Assembly: GCA_028023455.1 (NCBI GenBank)
Contig: JAQFVV010000281.1
Span: forward strand, 496,001-560,000
Length of the DNA: 64,000 nucleotides
DNA from: Epiperipatus broadwayi
Lineage: Eukaryota > Onychophora > Udeonychophora > Euonychophora > Peripatidae
Direction of reading: 5' to 3'
Shown: positions 48,681 through 61,842 of the stretch, in pieces
Numbering within the stretch: position 1 is the first letter of the stretch
Layout: the number at the start of each line of letters is the position of its first letter
Position numbers and translations under genes: made by a program
Notes under the pieces: generated by a model
What the model saw: the letters and a program-made list of their open reading frames with translations, nothing else
Databases searched by the model: none
Told to the model about the DNA's origin: nothing

Positions 48681-50124
48681 TGATCTTGTTTTACTTTAAT
48701 CAAAATTAACAAAACTTGTAACAGTATAATATGGAACAAATTACCTCATTGTTAAGCTCTTATAAATAAGTAACATTACTTTTACAATCATTTTAAAATA
48801 ACATGTTGATTTTTACACTGAATACATCACCACACACTACAATCTGTTTGATGTTTTCTTGCTTGCACACATATTAATCTTAATAAATATATTTTTGAAC
48901 CGAATAGATCTTTTAATATATTTAAATGAGAGTTTGATTTGTTTTCTCTCCAGTAATTTAAAAATATTTATTGTGTAAGAGATCTTCGAATTATTGTTTC
49001 CATGTAACAAAACACAAATTTATCTCTTTAAAATAACACATTTGCGAAATAAAAGATGTATAAACGAAAATGTAATGTGTATTACTTTAAAACTTGCTGG
49101 AAATATTAATTGAAATTATAAATAAAAAAGGTTTAAAATAACACGTTGATTTTTACACTGAATAAATCACCACGCACTACAATCTGTTTGATGTTTTATT
49201 ACTTGCTCACATATTATTTTTAATAAATTTATTTTTGAACTGAATAGATCTTTTAATATATTTAAAGGAGATTTTGATTTGTTTTCTCTCCAGTAATTTA
49301 AAAATATTTATTGTGTAAGAGATCTTCGAATTATTGTTTGCACGTAACAAAACACAAATTTATCTTTTTAAAATAACATGTTTGCGAAATAAAAAATCTA
49401 TAAACAGAAATGTAATTTGTATTACTTTAAAAGTTGCTTGAAATATTATTTTAAAGTATAAAAAAAGTTTTGCAAACAATTACTTTTCAACATAACGAAG
49501 TTCAGAAAGAAATACTGCCGGAATGATTTTTAGCAGTTTTGAAAGATTGAAGTAAAAAAGAAGTTATAAAAATTACTTTTTTAAAAAAATAAAAAACATT
49601 TTTACAGAAAAAAAAGATCGATTTTTAACAGAAAATTATTTAAAAATACATAGATTTATCAAAGAGTGTAAGTCAATGTAACCGTATTAAGTCTGAATGC
49701 ATATGTAAATAATTGTGTTTTATATATTAATCACACCTTTGCATTATATGCTATGTGTTTTTTAAAAATGTGCATATAAAACAACCCTATGAAGCGAGTG
49801 TTTTTATATAGATTCTAAATGGTGCTGTTTTTTTGTGCATAGTGGGGAGAAACAGCTCCACCTAGTGGGCTAGATTGCTGGTTAGTTGCTTTTTAGCAGC
49901 CGATGTAAGCTGGATCAGTTTACCTATGGCTAACAGTGCACCAAGCGGGCAGTAGTGCTGGCAGCTACATGGCATAAGGTTTCTGTGTGTATGCATGGTG
50001 AACAGCGCCAACTAGCGGCTGGAACTTGCATCATCTGCTTTTGGTCCCCTAATCTGAATATTTCTGTGGTTGCCATGGAAAACAGCACTTCTGGGGGCCG
50101 CATTACATGGGGACAACAACAACC
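48681..50124. repeat. Outer part of the right Merlin arm, with a 340-bp tandem duplication
   Basis: Inverted match to 39609-40815 (less the SINE). A segment beginning TTAAAATAACATGTTGATTT at 48793 is repeated from 49133, 340 bases later; the left arm has one copy. Both units contain GAGATCTTCGAATTATTGTT. The outermost 300 bases are GC-richer than the surroundings. Confidence 0.85.
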
Positions 50125-50132
50125 ATAATTTG
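50125..50132 (+). other. 8-bp target-site duplication, right copy
   Basis: ATAATTTG directly after the right inverted terminus, identical to 39601-39608. Confidence 0.85.
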
Positions 50133-50902
50133 TATGTACATCTATATATGTATACACCACATGTGTATAAGTAGGTTTGTAGGATAAATTATTTGCCTAC
50201 CACTTGGTCTGAATTCAAATATTGTGAAAGAAATTGGGTGAGGTGTGAAGGTTAGTTGTAAGCCATCTCTTACAACATATATATATATATATATAATTAC
50301 TTTTTGCAATAATAATCTATTTTAGATTAATATTGCATGAAGTAATTATATTTTTATTTCATAGAGCAAGGTACATGACTGAGAATACACAAGTAAATTG
50401 CAGCTGATGATCTACATGCATTACATATCATGGGTTTTATGGGTTACAGTATGACAGCTCAAGAGAGCATCATAATTGCAAGAAGATAAATCGAGAATAA
50501 TACAAAAGAAAGATTGCATAGATAATACCATTGGATGACAATAATTATTAGAGTTGTACATAATTGACATAAGGAAGGGAAGTTGTATGTAGTGTTCACT
50601 AGATATCAAGATACATTAAATTACAATGAATTACAGGCAATACAAATTGGGTATAAGAACAAAATTATACTAGGGTGGAAATTGCACCAATGGTCAAGAG
50701 ACATTTTAAGCAATTAAATGATTTGACTGATTGGGTTATGATGCTTTCAAATTTCACCCAATCAGAAACCTTATATTATTAAACTAGAGTAAAAGAGTGG
50801 TACAATTAGGAATTCATACATATAGATCTATAGTTAAGCAGGATATAAGATCAACAAAAAAGAGAGTTTTGTTATTTTCGATTTTACATAGTACATCTTT
50901 AT

Positions 50903-50919
50903 AAAATTTTTAATAACAT

Positions 50920-50955
<36 letters not shown>

Positions 50956-50967
50956 ATGTTATTATTA

Positions 50968-50974
<7 letters not shown>
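50903..50974. repeat. Palindrome centred on (TA)n
   Basis: Arms TTTAATAACATTGTGTA and its inverse TACACAATGTTATTATTAAA surround about 13 TA units; another TA tract follows at 50975-51010. It can form a long hairpin. Confidence 0.85.
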
Positions 50975-51012
<38 letters not shown>

Positions 51013-51014
51013 AA

Positions 51015-51185
51015 ATTAAGAGCATGCTAATTTGCTATAAACAAGCTTTTTTTATTTATGATAAATGCTACTACAAGAGAAAGCACTCAAATCATTTTTG
51101 TCTTGGATTGACCCCATCCCCAGACTGCTTTCGACTATGGGTCTTTTCAGTGAGGAGTTGGGACATTAGATTCAAATAAAATGTC
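51015..51185 (+). mobile_element. Half copy of the 61-kb foldback family
   Basis: CCCCAGACTGCTTTCGACTA, GGGTCTTTTCAGTGAGGAGTT and GGACATTAGAT parallel CCCCAGACCAATTGGCTTTG, CACTTCAGTGAGGAGTT and GGACACTAGAT at 61240-61305. A matching AAACAAGCT segment occurs upstream. Only one arm is present. Confidence 0.6.
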
Positions 51186-52139
51186 CATTAATTAAAAACA
51201 AAATTGTATTTATAATTAAAATATTAAATTTAATGGTTTACAAACTATTACAAACAATCCTTAAATTCACAGAAGTACTTTCGGTTAATTTCTTAAAGCT
51301 GTCTCAACTGTATCATGACAATTATGTTATAATTACTAGCACCCAAACCACATAGCAACTTATACATTTATATATTTTTGACTGTGTATTTTTGCAATGT
51401 AACTTATTCAAGCTGCAATCAGAATTGTTTTAGTTACATTATAAAGCATTAATAAATTTAAATAATATTTGCTCATTTAAAAATGAATGGGAAATTATTT
51501 AACATGTGTACATGTTTTTAGCATATATTTTTTCTCTTATTGTAATAATTGTCATACATTGTATAATTAGTACATGCTAATTTCATAATTATTTTTGTTT
51601 TATAAACAATAGATATTGCTATATATGTGATATAAATTAAAAAATAAAAATGATTTCATTTACATTGAAAAATGCAGAAAAAAATATTTGCAGATAAAAA
51701 CATTATTTATTAATATTGTAGATATATGGTTAGCTAGAATTTAATGATATTCTGTATTATTTATTTATAGATTATAAATAATATGTAAAGTGCACCCTTT
51801 TTATATGATTGGCTATATGCTAGTTCATAAGCTCAATAATCTAAAATAATGCAATGTTCTTGGTATTTTACTTAGCATAATGCACTTATGTATAAATGAG
51901 TATGCAAAAAAATTCATGAATTGCTTGTTATATTTAGTCCCTTTGTAGTTCATTTATTATATATATTTAACATCAAATTATTTGAATAGTAAATGCTATT
52001 ATAGTAAATGCGATACCCACAATAGTCACTGGACCATATTATCATATTGTCTGATAACTATCAGGACTGTGTCTCATTTTCTACAACCACATTTACTATT
52101 TGAATGATCATTTTAGCATTATACACATCCCTGTATGAT

Positions 52140-52181
52140 TGTTATATATATATATATATATATATATATAACATATCATAC

Positions 52182-52215
<34 letters not shown>
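52140..52215. repeat. Two (TA)n tracts with partial flanking symmetry
   Basis: TGTATGATTGTTATA before and TATAACATATCATACAT after the first TA tract form an imperfect inverted repeat. A second TA tract follows directly. Confidence 0.75.
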
Positions 52216-52217
<2 letters not shown>

Positions 52218-52266
52218 CCATTAAATGTCTGTATTTTTAAATCATATAATAATAATTCAAAGAAAT

Positions 52267-52445
52267 TAATTTAACACAGTATTCAAAATTAAATAATATA
52301 TTCTTTACTAGAAGTAATTTTGATTGTTTAACTGAGAATCTTTATCAACCATTAATACAAATGGTTGATAAAGATTGTCAGTTAAACAATTAAAAGTACT
52401 TCAAGTAAAGAATATATTATTTAATTTGGAATACTGTGTTAAATT
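52267..52445. mobile_element. Near-perfect 179-bp palindrome, MITE-like
   Basis: AATTTAACACAGTATTCAAA at the left and its near-inverse at the right end. The arms match with few differences to the centre at about 52355 (ACCATTAATACAAATGGT). No coding capacity. It is flanked by AT/TA sequence, so a target duplication is ambiguous. Confidence 0.75.
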
Positions 52446-53559
52446 ATATATATATAATTTAGTTGAAATTACAACAAGCACAGAAACACCTACAACAAGT
52501 AAGTATGATATATTTTTATGTTTATAATATAGCATGCTTATATATATATATATATATAAACACAAAAAAAGACTTATAAATCCAATAAATAATATTATAT
52601 TTCAACCAGAGGACTGGTTTTCATCAGAAAGAAAAAATATATATATATATGAATAAATAGAAAGTTGGATAAACAGATAGATGGACAGACTGATGGATAA
52701 ATGTAAATATAAATATTTGAAATGAAGATTTTTAGGGATAAAAACATATATCAGACATATTATCTAAGTTCATTTCTGTATATAGAAACAATTAATAAAG
52801 ATATTTTTTTAAAAATGTGAGAAGAGATCAAGCTGATATTCAGTGAGGAATTGTTAATTTTATATAATATTATTTTCGTAGGGTAGTAATTTTAATCTTG
52901 GCTTGCATGTTATAAACTTTTCTCGTCAATATCTTTTTGATAGCAAAACAGTTCTATCTTCATGATGATAAATACAATCTTTTCTAATTCTACTATAATA
53001 CTGTTTTTATACATATATGTGTTAAATTAAAGAATTTTATAGACATTAAAATAACATTGAAATTATATTTTTTCTAAGTAGTAAGATAAATAAAAAATTC
53101 AGCTATAGTGTAACTAGGCAACCATCACATATAATCAATCAAATATATACAAAATGCTATTGTTAATTATTAGATTGTATTATTTAATTTGACTATTATT
53201 TAATTGGTAATTGCCTAATTAATGTATAGTTGAAAATTTAACTTAATACATGGAAGAACTTTCATTATAAATTTAATATATGTATATGTTGATAAATAAT
53301 AAAGTCTGATGATATATATTTGAACAGAAAATAAATGAATCTTTCAAAGAATTATATATTGTATATAGATTTTTTATGCCATAAAACTCATTGGAAATTC
53401 GGTTTCATATTGATAAATAAAAAAATACTAGCAATTAAAAATAAAACAAAAATTCATATAACACTACGATATTAGCCAAAATAACAAAATTTTACTAAAA
53501 TTCTTCCACAACCATGGATTTATCTATTAATGTAAGAAGGACTTACTTGATGTTTTTTC

Positions 53560-54520
53560 TCAGAGATGAAATTTTATTCATAAAAAACAGGTACAAATAT
53601 AGCTTAAAAAAAGGTTTACAAAGTGGTGATTACATGATAAATTGAAATTTAGAAGCATGATGACAGGGGAAGAATACGTAAAAAAGGGAAAGAATGTGAA
53701 AATGGTGTTTAGTCCAGGCCAAGAAAAGAATTTGGTTGCAAGTCTGAGATACATGGTCTCATTGAGTGAGCAAGCACATGGGTCACAAACACTCATAAGA
53801 ATGAATCCTGTGACAGAGACAGATTGAGTATGAGTTTGAGGATGGCCCAGGTATCTGCAAGGAGTGGAGGTGGGGCTAGATTGGTATCTCTGGTTTTGAG
53901 AGAGTAAGTTAGGTCCAATAGTTTTTGATTAACTGAATGTACTCTCTGGTCAAAAATAATAGCACATTGGAGCATCTGGAGTGCATAGATGAGAAAATCT
54001 GAAAGTCTGATAGTTGCAAAGACGACTGTTTTGATGGATTTTCAGAGATTGAAGATGGGTGTTCATGTGTGAGGAAAGGCAGGAGTTGATGACATGTCTC
54101 ACTCCAAGAAAACAGGAACATTTGAGTAAGAAGTGTTAAAAGGTTTCATTGTCAGTTTTGCAGAGAGGGCATAGCAGGAGATCTTGGACACACCCCTATG
54201 GTTGACCAAAAAATGATTGGTGGGAAGAGAGTGAAGATTGATTTTGAGGAGGTAATCAAGGAATTTTGCTTCAAGGGACCATATTTTGAATTGACAGATT
54301 AATTGAGCATTGGTAAGTTTGAGGAATGTAGGAGAGACAATGGAGGAGTCTATAGTCCAATTGAAAACCTCACAGTACTTTAATTTGCCTTGGATTGAAG
54401 ATATAGCAAAGCCAGCCTTTGTAGGGTGTTGGCGGTGAGTGACGTCCATGATCTGTAGGTCCATGACCTGTGCCTGCCATCAGAGAGGAATGTCAGTGGG
54501 AGTGATAATGATGTCTTACT
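53560..54520 (-). pseudogene. C-terminal fragment of a Tx1/L1-like ORF2
   Basis: On the minus strand LICQFKIWSLEAKFLDYLLK and INLHSLPTNHFLVNHRG parallel KFWYLEPKYLDFLIKINL and LPTNAFLAGRW of E2 and LEAKYLDFLIKYNINGLPTN of LINE C, being closer to LINE C. A CCHC knuckle (C-LC-TDNETFQHFLLKC) is recoverable across a frameshift near 54140. The end reads KTRDTNLAPPPLLADTWAIL, like KTRDQALAPTDIVSATWSLI. Broken by frameshifts, with no RT domain. It is a 5'-truncated LINE C-type copy. Confidence 0.75.
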
Positions 54521-54848
54521 TTTTAATAGATGAAATCATTGTTGTGAAATAATTTTAGTAAAATTGTGTTGGTTTGGCTATTATTGCAGTGTTATATCAA
54601 TTTCTATGTTGTTTACAGGAGTATATGTAATATTTTAACTGCCTTTAGTAATAGTAAAATATTTTAAATAAAAAATAATTATTTATATTAATACATGTAA
54701 TAGTTTAACCATCCTTAGTAATATTAAAATAAGTTCATATCCAATATTTATGTAGACCACGTATATATTGTCAATATTTTGATACTTTCTATCACGACTT
54801 TTTGAGCATTATAAAAATCAGTAAAGAAAATTTCCAGCTTGTGTTGAT

Positions 54849-55232
<384 letters not shown>

Positions 55233-58200
55233 ATTGTAACCCCTCACCTTTGATCACTATCACTAACAATTACCCCGGGGTGCCAATTCTATCAAACATA
55301 GAAGCTCTTAATTAAAGTTTCACCTTAAACTAGCTCAGTTGAGAGATACATAGGTGTATGAGGTGTACAATGTACATTAGATATGGGAGAAAATATTATA
55401 ATTAATAGGAATAAACATCTATCAAATTCTATACTAAACAAAAATTAAATTGGTAAAATTCTACCAGCTAAAATTAACTAATTATAATCTATACTTTACC
55501 TCTTTCTATCATCCACATTCATTGAACAACCTCTACCATATTAGAACATTTAAACTAATAACTAAAATATAATATTTAGAAACCATAATGTATAACAAGA
55601 TAGATCTGAACTTAAACTAAACCTATCATTCCTAAATTTTTAATTACACACTAATCTAATCTAATTAACTGAATTTAATATTTAATCTGAATTAAAAATT
55701 AAAGATCTCAGGAAATTAACTGATGGTAAGGCTTAATCTAAAATCTCTATCTCTCAATAACTATTTTTTAATATTATGAAAAGAATAATATAAACTAAGC
55801 AATACCCTAACTAAATAATGGCAGTTAGATAATGAAAGAAATCAGACACATTTTGATTTTAATTCATCATCTAAACAATTACTAAATAATAAAACCCTTT
55901 TAGAGACTCAGTAAATAATTGGCATCTGATACAGAGTTTGGATCAAGGAAATCAATATCATCATATCTGGATGTTTATCATAATTAAATAAAAATACAAT
56001 TAAATCACATTAAATAAAGTAAATGTGTGAGCTTGTGTGGAAATATGAAACAACGAATGAATGTCAAAGAAGACTTCTAAATTCAATTTTGAATAATAAA
56101 ATATTTATTAACAAAATATAAAAAAGAAGTTAATCAAACATTTAATCGTTTTTTCATTGGTATGAGTACAAATTTTGAATGCACTTAGCATCATTAGTTA
56201 CAATTTTCATAAAATCAATAACACAAGGTAATTTCTTAAATTTCACATCTAATACATTACATCTATCAAAATCTACTGATAGATTTGTGAAACATCTTAT
56301 ATTCTTATTAAATAATGAACTGTAAAACATGGTTTTAGTTATCAGCTACTTCTGTTAAACCTATACAACTGAAGAAATATAACCTTATACTTCTAGTAAT
56401 CAACTCTAAAATTTACTTTATAATCAACATTTTGCTTTATAACACTCAGTTATTAAATAACTTAATAAATCTATGACAAAACATGTGTTAAATATTTTAA
56501 CTACACTATAAAATAAAATTAAAATTTTGCATTTTACTTCAAATGCACAGTAACTATAACTAAAGTAAAAAAGTTTGAAACCTAAAAATAATATCAAAAT
56601 AAGTTTTGCAAAATGAAATTAATAGCTCTATTAATTAAACATATTCTTACCAAATTATATCTTGCAAAAATGAACTAAATAATTCCAGTAATTAAATATA
56701 TTTGCCTTTGCATCGTTGGAATAAAATATTCTATTAAATAACTATGGTTTTATTTTTCCAAAATAGAAATAAATAATTCTATTCATTAACTGTCTTTAAT
56801 CTATGCTTGCTGACTTAATCAAATGATGATTGAATGATAAAAAATAATGTTATGAAACCCAAATGATCACTATAAAATGTTTTAAAATAATAATTAAAGT
56901 TGTACATTGCTGATAGATTTTCGTATATTTTTCAAATTAACACTTTATGCATGAGTCTGTATTATGCGGTGTGTTAAAGAATAAATAATTAATTCTAATC
57001 AATCTAATCAGTTTGCTTATGAAGTTACAAAATGATTATAATGTGGACGAAGGCAATGGCAATCAAGCTTTAATCACTAACTTTATTACAGTTGTTTTGT
57101 AAGAAAATCTATCCTGCCTTTATTCTTCTTTTCATCAATAAATTAACTGGCACTTGGCTATAGTATAAGCTGGAAAACCTTCAATACACATGGGGATAAA
57201 GATTTTTACAATTCAATTCAGATAAATATCAACACAATAACTCCGAAGTCTACTTCTGAGACTAACTAAACTGGTGGGAATAAATATATTCACCAAATGA
57301 TCAGGGAGATAATATACTTAACTTGATATACTTCAATTCATAATATTAAATATCAAAACTAGAGGATTTAATCTACTCCTCTCAAAATACTTCAATACAC
57401 AGAAAAGAAGGGATTACATGATCCCATACACTACACTAGGCAATCTACCCATGTTGAAATATTCAAATAACAAAAGGGGAGAGCTTACTCAATCACACAA
57501 ATACTATAAAACATTGTTAACTTTACTACATATAGCCGCAAAAATACTTTTCCATTCAAGCATAATAAAGAACAATAAATCACTTAAATAAATCTCTAAT
57601 CCTTCCAAACAATTGACCATCCTCTTCCTCTGAGACTGATTGATTATATATCATTTGTACTTGCAATTAACATATGATTATAGCTAAGTTTAATAATGGA
57701 CACACATATACAAGCATAACAATACACAGACTATTCAAATCCCAGTAGCAAAGAACTACTGTCAAAATATCCCTTACTAATTGTAAAAGCAATAAAAAAT
57801 ATTTCACATCTGATAATCTACTTATTAAGACTTGGTAACATACTAATAATGGTTCTAAAATAAGACAATAATTTTAATGGCAAGCAAGACAAAATATTTT
57901 TTTATATAGTGCATTTACATTAGCACACATCTAAAGCAAAAAATTTGGCTTAGACAAATAATAAAACTTTATATTTCAGATTAAATAATTCTTGAAAATA
58001 TTTTTTTTTTAAATCTATTGAAAATGCATAGATATAATATACAAACCTACATAATGTACTTCTTTTAAAAAAGAGCTATCACCCCTATTAGCATTATATG
58101 GACACATTCGTCTCTTATCATGCACATATATTATACTCTAGTATATGGCACAACTTATATTAAACTAATAAAAAATTACTTTGCACAATATTTTCCTTAA

Positions 58201-58255
58201 TATTATCCATTTATGAGATGTTCTAATAGAATAATAATAATACATATAATAATAA
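55233..58255. other. Gene-free, very AT-rich stretch
   Basis: I see no open frame of interest, RNA gene or recognisable element in about 3 kb. The start (TGTAACCCCTCACC) is GC-richer. It could be intergenic or intronic DNA. Confidence 0.65.
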
Positions 58256-58856
58256 AAATATACATGAATAAACATTTATTTTATAACGTCTTGTGTGCGA
58301 TTATAATTACAATAGAATGACAGCCTGTTAAGCTAATTGCGCAGACGCTGTGAGAATGTTATTAATAAATGAATACCTTCGAACAACCACATGATATAGT
58401 ATTTGTGTAAGAGTAAAAAGGAATCCTCTTACCCTTACGACTCAAATGTTTATAAATGAGCAAATCTGAAGTAGTTGTAACGAAGGCGTGACTACATAAT
58501 AGTCACTTTAAATTACTATATATAATGTCTGTATGAAGACGTTATAAAATAAATGTTTATTCATGTATATGATTTAGTTTCGTTTAGAGTGGCGTTTAGT
58601 AAATTCTAGAAAATTTCATTGGCGTCATTCATACAGATATATATAGTAATTTAAAGTGACTATTATGTAGTCACGCCTTCGTTACAACTACTTCAGATTT
58701 GCTCATTTATAAACATTTGAGTCATAAGGGTAAGAGGATTCCTTTTTACTCTTACACAAATACTATATCATGTGGTTGTTCGAAGGTATTCATTTACTAA
58801 TAACATTCTCACAGCGTCTGCACAATTAGCTTAACAGGCTGTCATTCTATTGTAAT
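58256..58856. mobile_element. Foldback element (58306-58856) with an additional interleaved inverted repeat
   Basis: The main arms (58306 to about 58535 and about 58610-58856) share ends ATTACAATAGAATGACAGCC and its inverse, GTTCGAAGGTATTCATT-type sequence, and GTGACTATTATGTAGTCACG. An approximately 35-bp segment (ATACATGAATAAACATTTAT, 58257) just outside the left arm recurs inverted at 58532-58566 inside the loop. No coding frame. A non-autonomous DNA transposon is the likely explanation. Confidence 0.75.
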
Positions 58857-61020
58857 AATAAAAATAATAAAACACTTCTTAAACTATCGCTATCTGTCTA
58901 AATACTATCAAATAATAAATAAATAAAGTTATCTTTTTTTCTTCTTTCTTGGTTGAAAAACGAAAGTTTATTACAGTTTTATACATGACATCCCTTGGTC
59001 ATGTCTCCAAAATTAATAACAATAATAATAATAGGCACACCAGGATAAATATTGACTAAACAACATGTTCCTGCAGGAAAACAAAACAATATTATTTTTA
59101 ATTTATAAAAGCAAATTCAATGTTATCAGCTGTTTGCTAATGAATTGCTGTTGACATTATATATGAAACATTTTGTTGATTAAGCAATAGACAATTTCAC
59201 GATGCAAATAAAATAAAAGTTCATATTTCATTCCCAGGATATATATTCAAATGTTTCTGTTACATTTTTAAAGCCATTCAGAAAGGTATGTAATTATTTA
59301 ATAATATTTGTCTAGATGAGTTTGTTGGCAATATTTTAGACAGAAAAGTTTCATGTGTGAGAAGTGCATTTAATAAAACAAAGTCAAATAATTTATCCAT
59401 TTTATAAATTCATTTCTCCTATTAGTTTGGAAAAACAAGTAAATATCAATAGTACACTCAATTGCACATTTAGTCTTGCAATTTTTAAATATTTAAAAAT
59501 AGGAATAATTACGAAAATGTTCTAATAATAATGACGATAAAATTAAATGATTCAGACGCATCCTTTTAAATCTTCCTTCATAACTAGCATAAATTTTTTT
59601 ATAAAAAGTTCTGAAAATGTTCAATAACAAAAGATCACATATCCTCCTGACATAGTTACAATATACTTTTGCTGCAATTATTCCATTAATACTGTAATTA
59701 AAACTTAAGAAAACAATTTTGAAAAATAAACAAACATTCTTCTTTCCCATTCGGTTTAAAGTTTAAATTAAGCAAATTTACAATACTATTATACATTCCC
59801 ATTTTTACTTTTAATAGTGGCAATTTAAACTTAAATAATATAGTATAGACACTTACATGTATTTTAAACAATGGTTGGAGAATTTAAATAGTCAGCCAAG
59901 GATAAGACCAATGTATCTGTTAGTGTGGTTTAAGTACACATGTCTGTGAATGAATAATATCTTTTTCTTTCAGCTTGAACTTTGGAAAAAAAAATTATAC
60001 TATCAAACTTTGTTAATTTCAAATAAAACAGTATTGGAAGATCTTTTAACAGTTTGTAGTAGTAGTTAGTTGTTGGAGAAGTTGTTGAAGTCCTGTTGAA
60101 GTCCCCTAGAATTATCAGTATTTCTTTTTATGAATTTTTAAAATATTACCTCATACTTTTTCTCTTCCAATAGTACAAGATATCTGAAAGTTCAAAAATC
60201 ACCAGACAGAGATCAAGACTTAATTTATGCAAGAAACTTTGTCTTGAAAAAAAAAAGTGGGAGGGATTATTCTGTTTTAAATAAATAAATAAAATTATTA
60301 ATATTAAATTGAATTAAGAAATAACTATTCTGTACTTTTAAAACAACAAAATAAAAACTAATAACACTTGTTTTAATAAATAAAATATTTTCTAGTATAA
60401 TTATTGTTTAATAATTTATTAATCCACTGCTCAATTAATTCACTTAAAATGTAATTAAGCTGGTTTTCAATACTATTATTTATGAAATTAAATAATTGAA
60501 TATGAGATGTGATATTTAATGATTTAATGAAGCATATGAATGAAAAATAAAGTTGAATAATGATATTGACATACATGAATATTTACAACAATACACTATA
60601 GACACTAAACTGATATGACTAAATGGCTATTTTAATGATGATGTAATGTGAAATGTACTTCACTGTTTATACTATAAATTAAAATATGTAAAGCAGATGA
60701 ACTAGAGAATCACTCACATAAGTCTAAATATTTATTTGTGAACAAACAAAACTAATTAGCATCAACTCAAATTGAACTGATTATGGTTATAACAAGCCAT
60801 TCCCCAATCCTATCATTAATTGTACCCTAAAGTAAGCCACTAAACATCTAATAAATTTTAAATTGCACCTATAAGTACTTCTAATCATAGTTTTCAATCA
60901 TAAATAAAAAAAATTTTAAATTTCACATTATTTTTTTTTTTAAGAAGATAATATCAGATGTTACTGATATAATACCATACATTTACAAATAATATTTCTG
61001 GTGCCAAACCAAAGGGTCAC
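58857..61020. other. Gene-free AT-rich stretch
   Basis: No supported gene. Short frames at 59493 and 60373 (minus) lack recognisable features. Mixed low-complexity A and T runs only. Confidence 0.6.
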
Positions 61021-61100
61021 AATATATATATATATATATATGATATATATTGCTTTATTGATTATATATATATATATATATAATCAATAAAGCAAGTCAT
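61021..61100. repeat. TA-centred palindrome
   Basis: TTGCTTTATTGATTA and its inverse TAATCAATAAAGCAA flank about 10 TA units (61052-61096). A second TA tract lies just upstream at 61024-61041. Confidence 0.85.
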
Positions 61101-61152
61101 ATATAACATGGCATTGCTTTTAAAATGATCTATTTACAAATATGTAATACAG

Positions 61153-61842
61153 GGAGTATACCAATAGCTCATGCAAGCTCTTATTTAATTAGTGTGGTAA
61201 AAGAAAATTTTTAAAATCTTCATCTAAAATTTTTTTATCCCCAGACCAATTGGCTTTGAGCCTATGGCCCACTTCAGTGAGGAGTTAAAAACATTCGGAC
61301 ACTAGATCTAAAATATCAATCTCAAAACCTAGCACATATTTAATATGTAACTATTAAGAAGAAAATCTGAAATTTTCAGACATAAAAATGTGTTTAAATC
61401 CAGCTAACTCAAATTGCTATATGGGTCTGAACCAAATTAATATCTACTATATATTAATATTCTTAGCATATGCAACTTGGTTTACTGTTTATTATAATTT
61501 TAACTTTAAGGCTTTTGGCAAGCTATGGCTATTAATATATGGTAGATCTGAATTTGTTTCAGTCTTATATAGCTATTTGAGTTACATAGCTGGACTTAAA
61601 GACATTTTTATGTTTGAAAATTTCAGATTTTCTTCTCACTAGTTAGGGATTAAATAAGAGCTGGGTTTTGAGTTGATATTTTACATCTAGTGTCTGAATG
61701 TTCTAGCTCCTCACTAAGATGAACCCTATGCTTGAAAGCAATTGGTCTGGGGGCAGGGATATTCTAGATAGAGATTTTAAATATTTTCTCTTAACACAAA
61801 TATTAAATAATAGCTTGTTTGTGCTATTGGTAGGCTCCCATA
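61153..61842. mobile_element. Foldback element of about 690 bp
   Basis: The left arm starts GGGAGTATACCAATAGC, the right ends GCTATTGGTAGGCTCCC. Shared inverted blocks include CCCCAGACCAATTGGCTTTG / CAATTGGTCTGGGGGC, AGTGAGGAGTT, GGACACTAGAT and AAATCTGAAATTTTCAGACA. The centre is about 61460-61540. No transposase is present. A related single arm occurs at 51015-51185, so this is a dispersed family. Confidence 0.8.

Larger units (their letters stand above)
39609..50124. mobile_element. 10.5-kb Merlin-type DNA transposon with very long inverted arms
   Basis: Termini are GGTTGTTGTTGTCC and its inverse, bounded by a perfect 8-bp duplication. The left arm (39609 to about 42290) and right arm (about 45545-50124) are inverted copies. 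They pair at AATATTCAGATTA/TAATCTGAATATT, CTAGCCCACTAGGTGG, the ACAACCCTATGAAG region, and through a shared RTE. The middle third holds an IS1595/Merlin-type transposase. The arms have diverged: the left has a SINE-like insertion and an RTE deletion; the right has a 340-bp tandem duplication. The reconstruction rests on TSD, termini and transposase agreeing. Confidence 0.85.
50133..53560. other. Gene-free AT-rich stretch with TA-centred palindromes
   Basis: No coding frame that I can support. It contains the palindromes at 50903 and 52267, a half foldback near 51015, and several TA tracts (50279, 52140-52215, 52540). Confidence 0.7.

Noticed and set aside
55233-55300. LTR start (TGTAACCCC) after the ATCT array
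   Set aside because: No purine tract before it, no matching end, promoter or primer-binding site found downstream.
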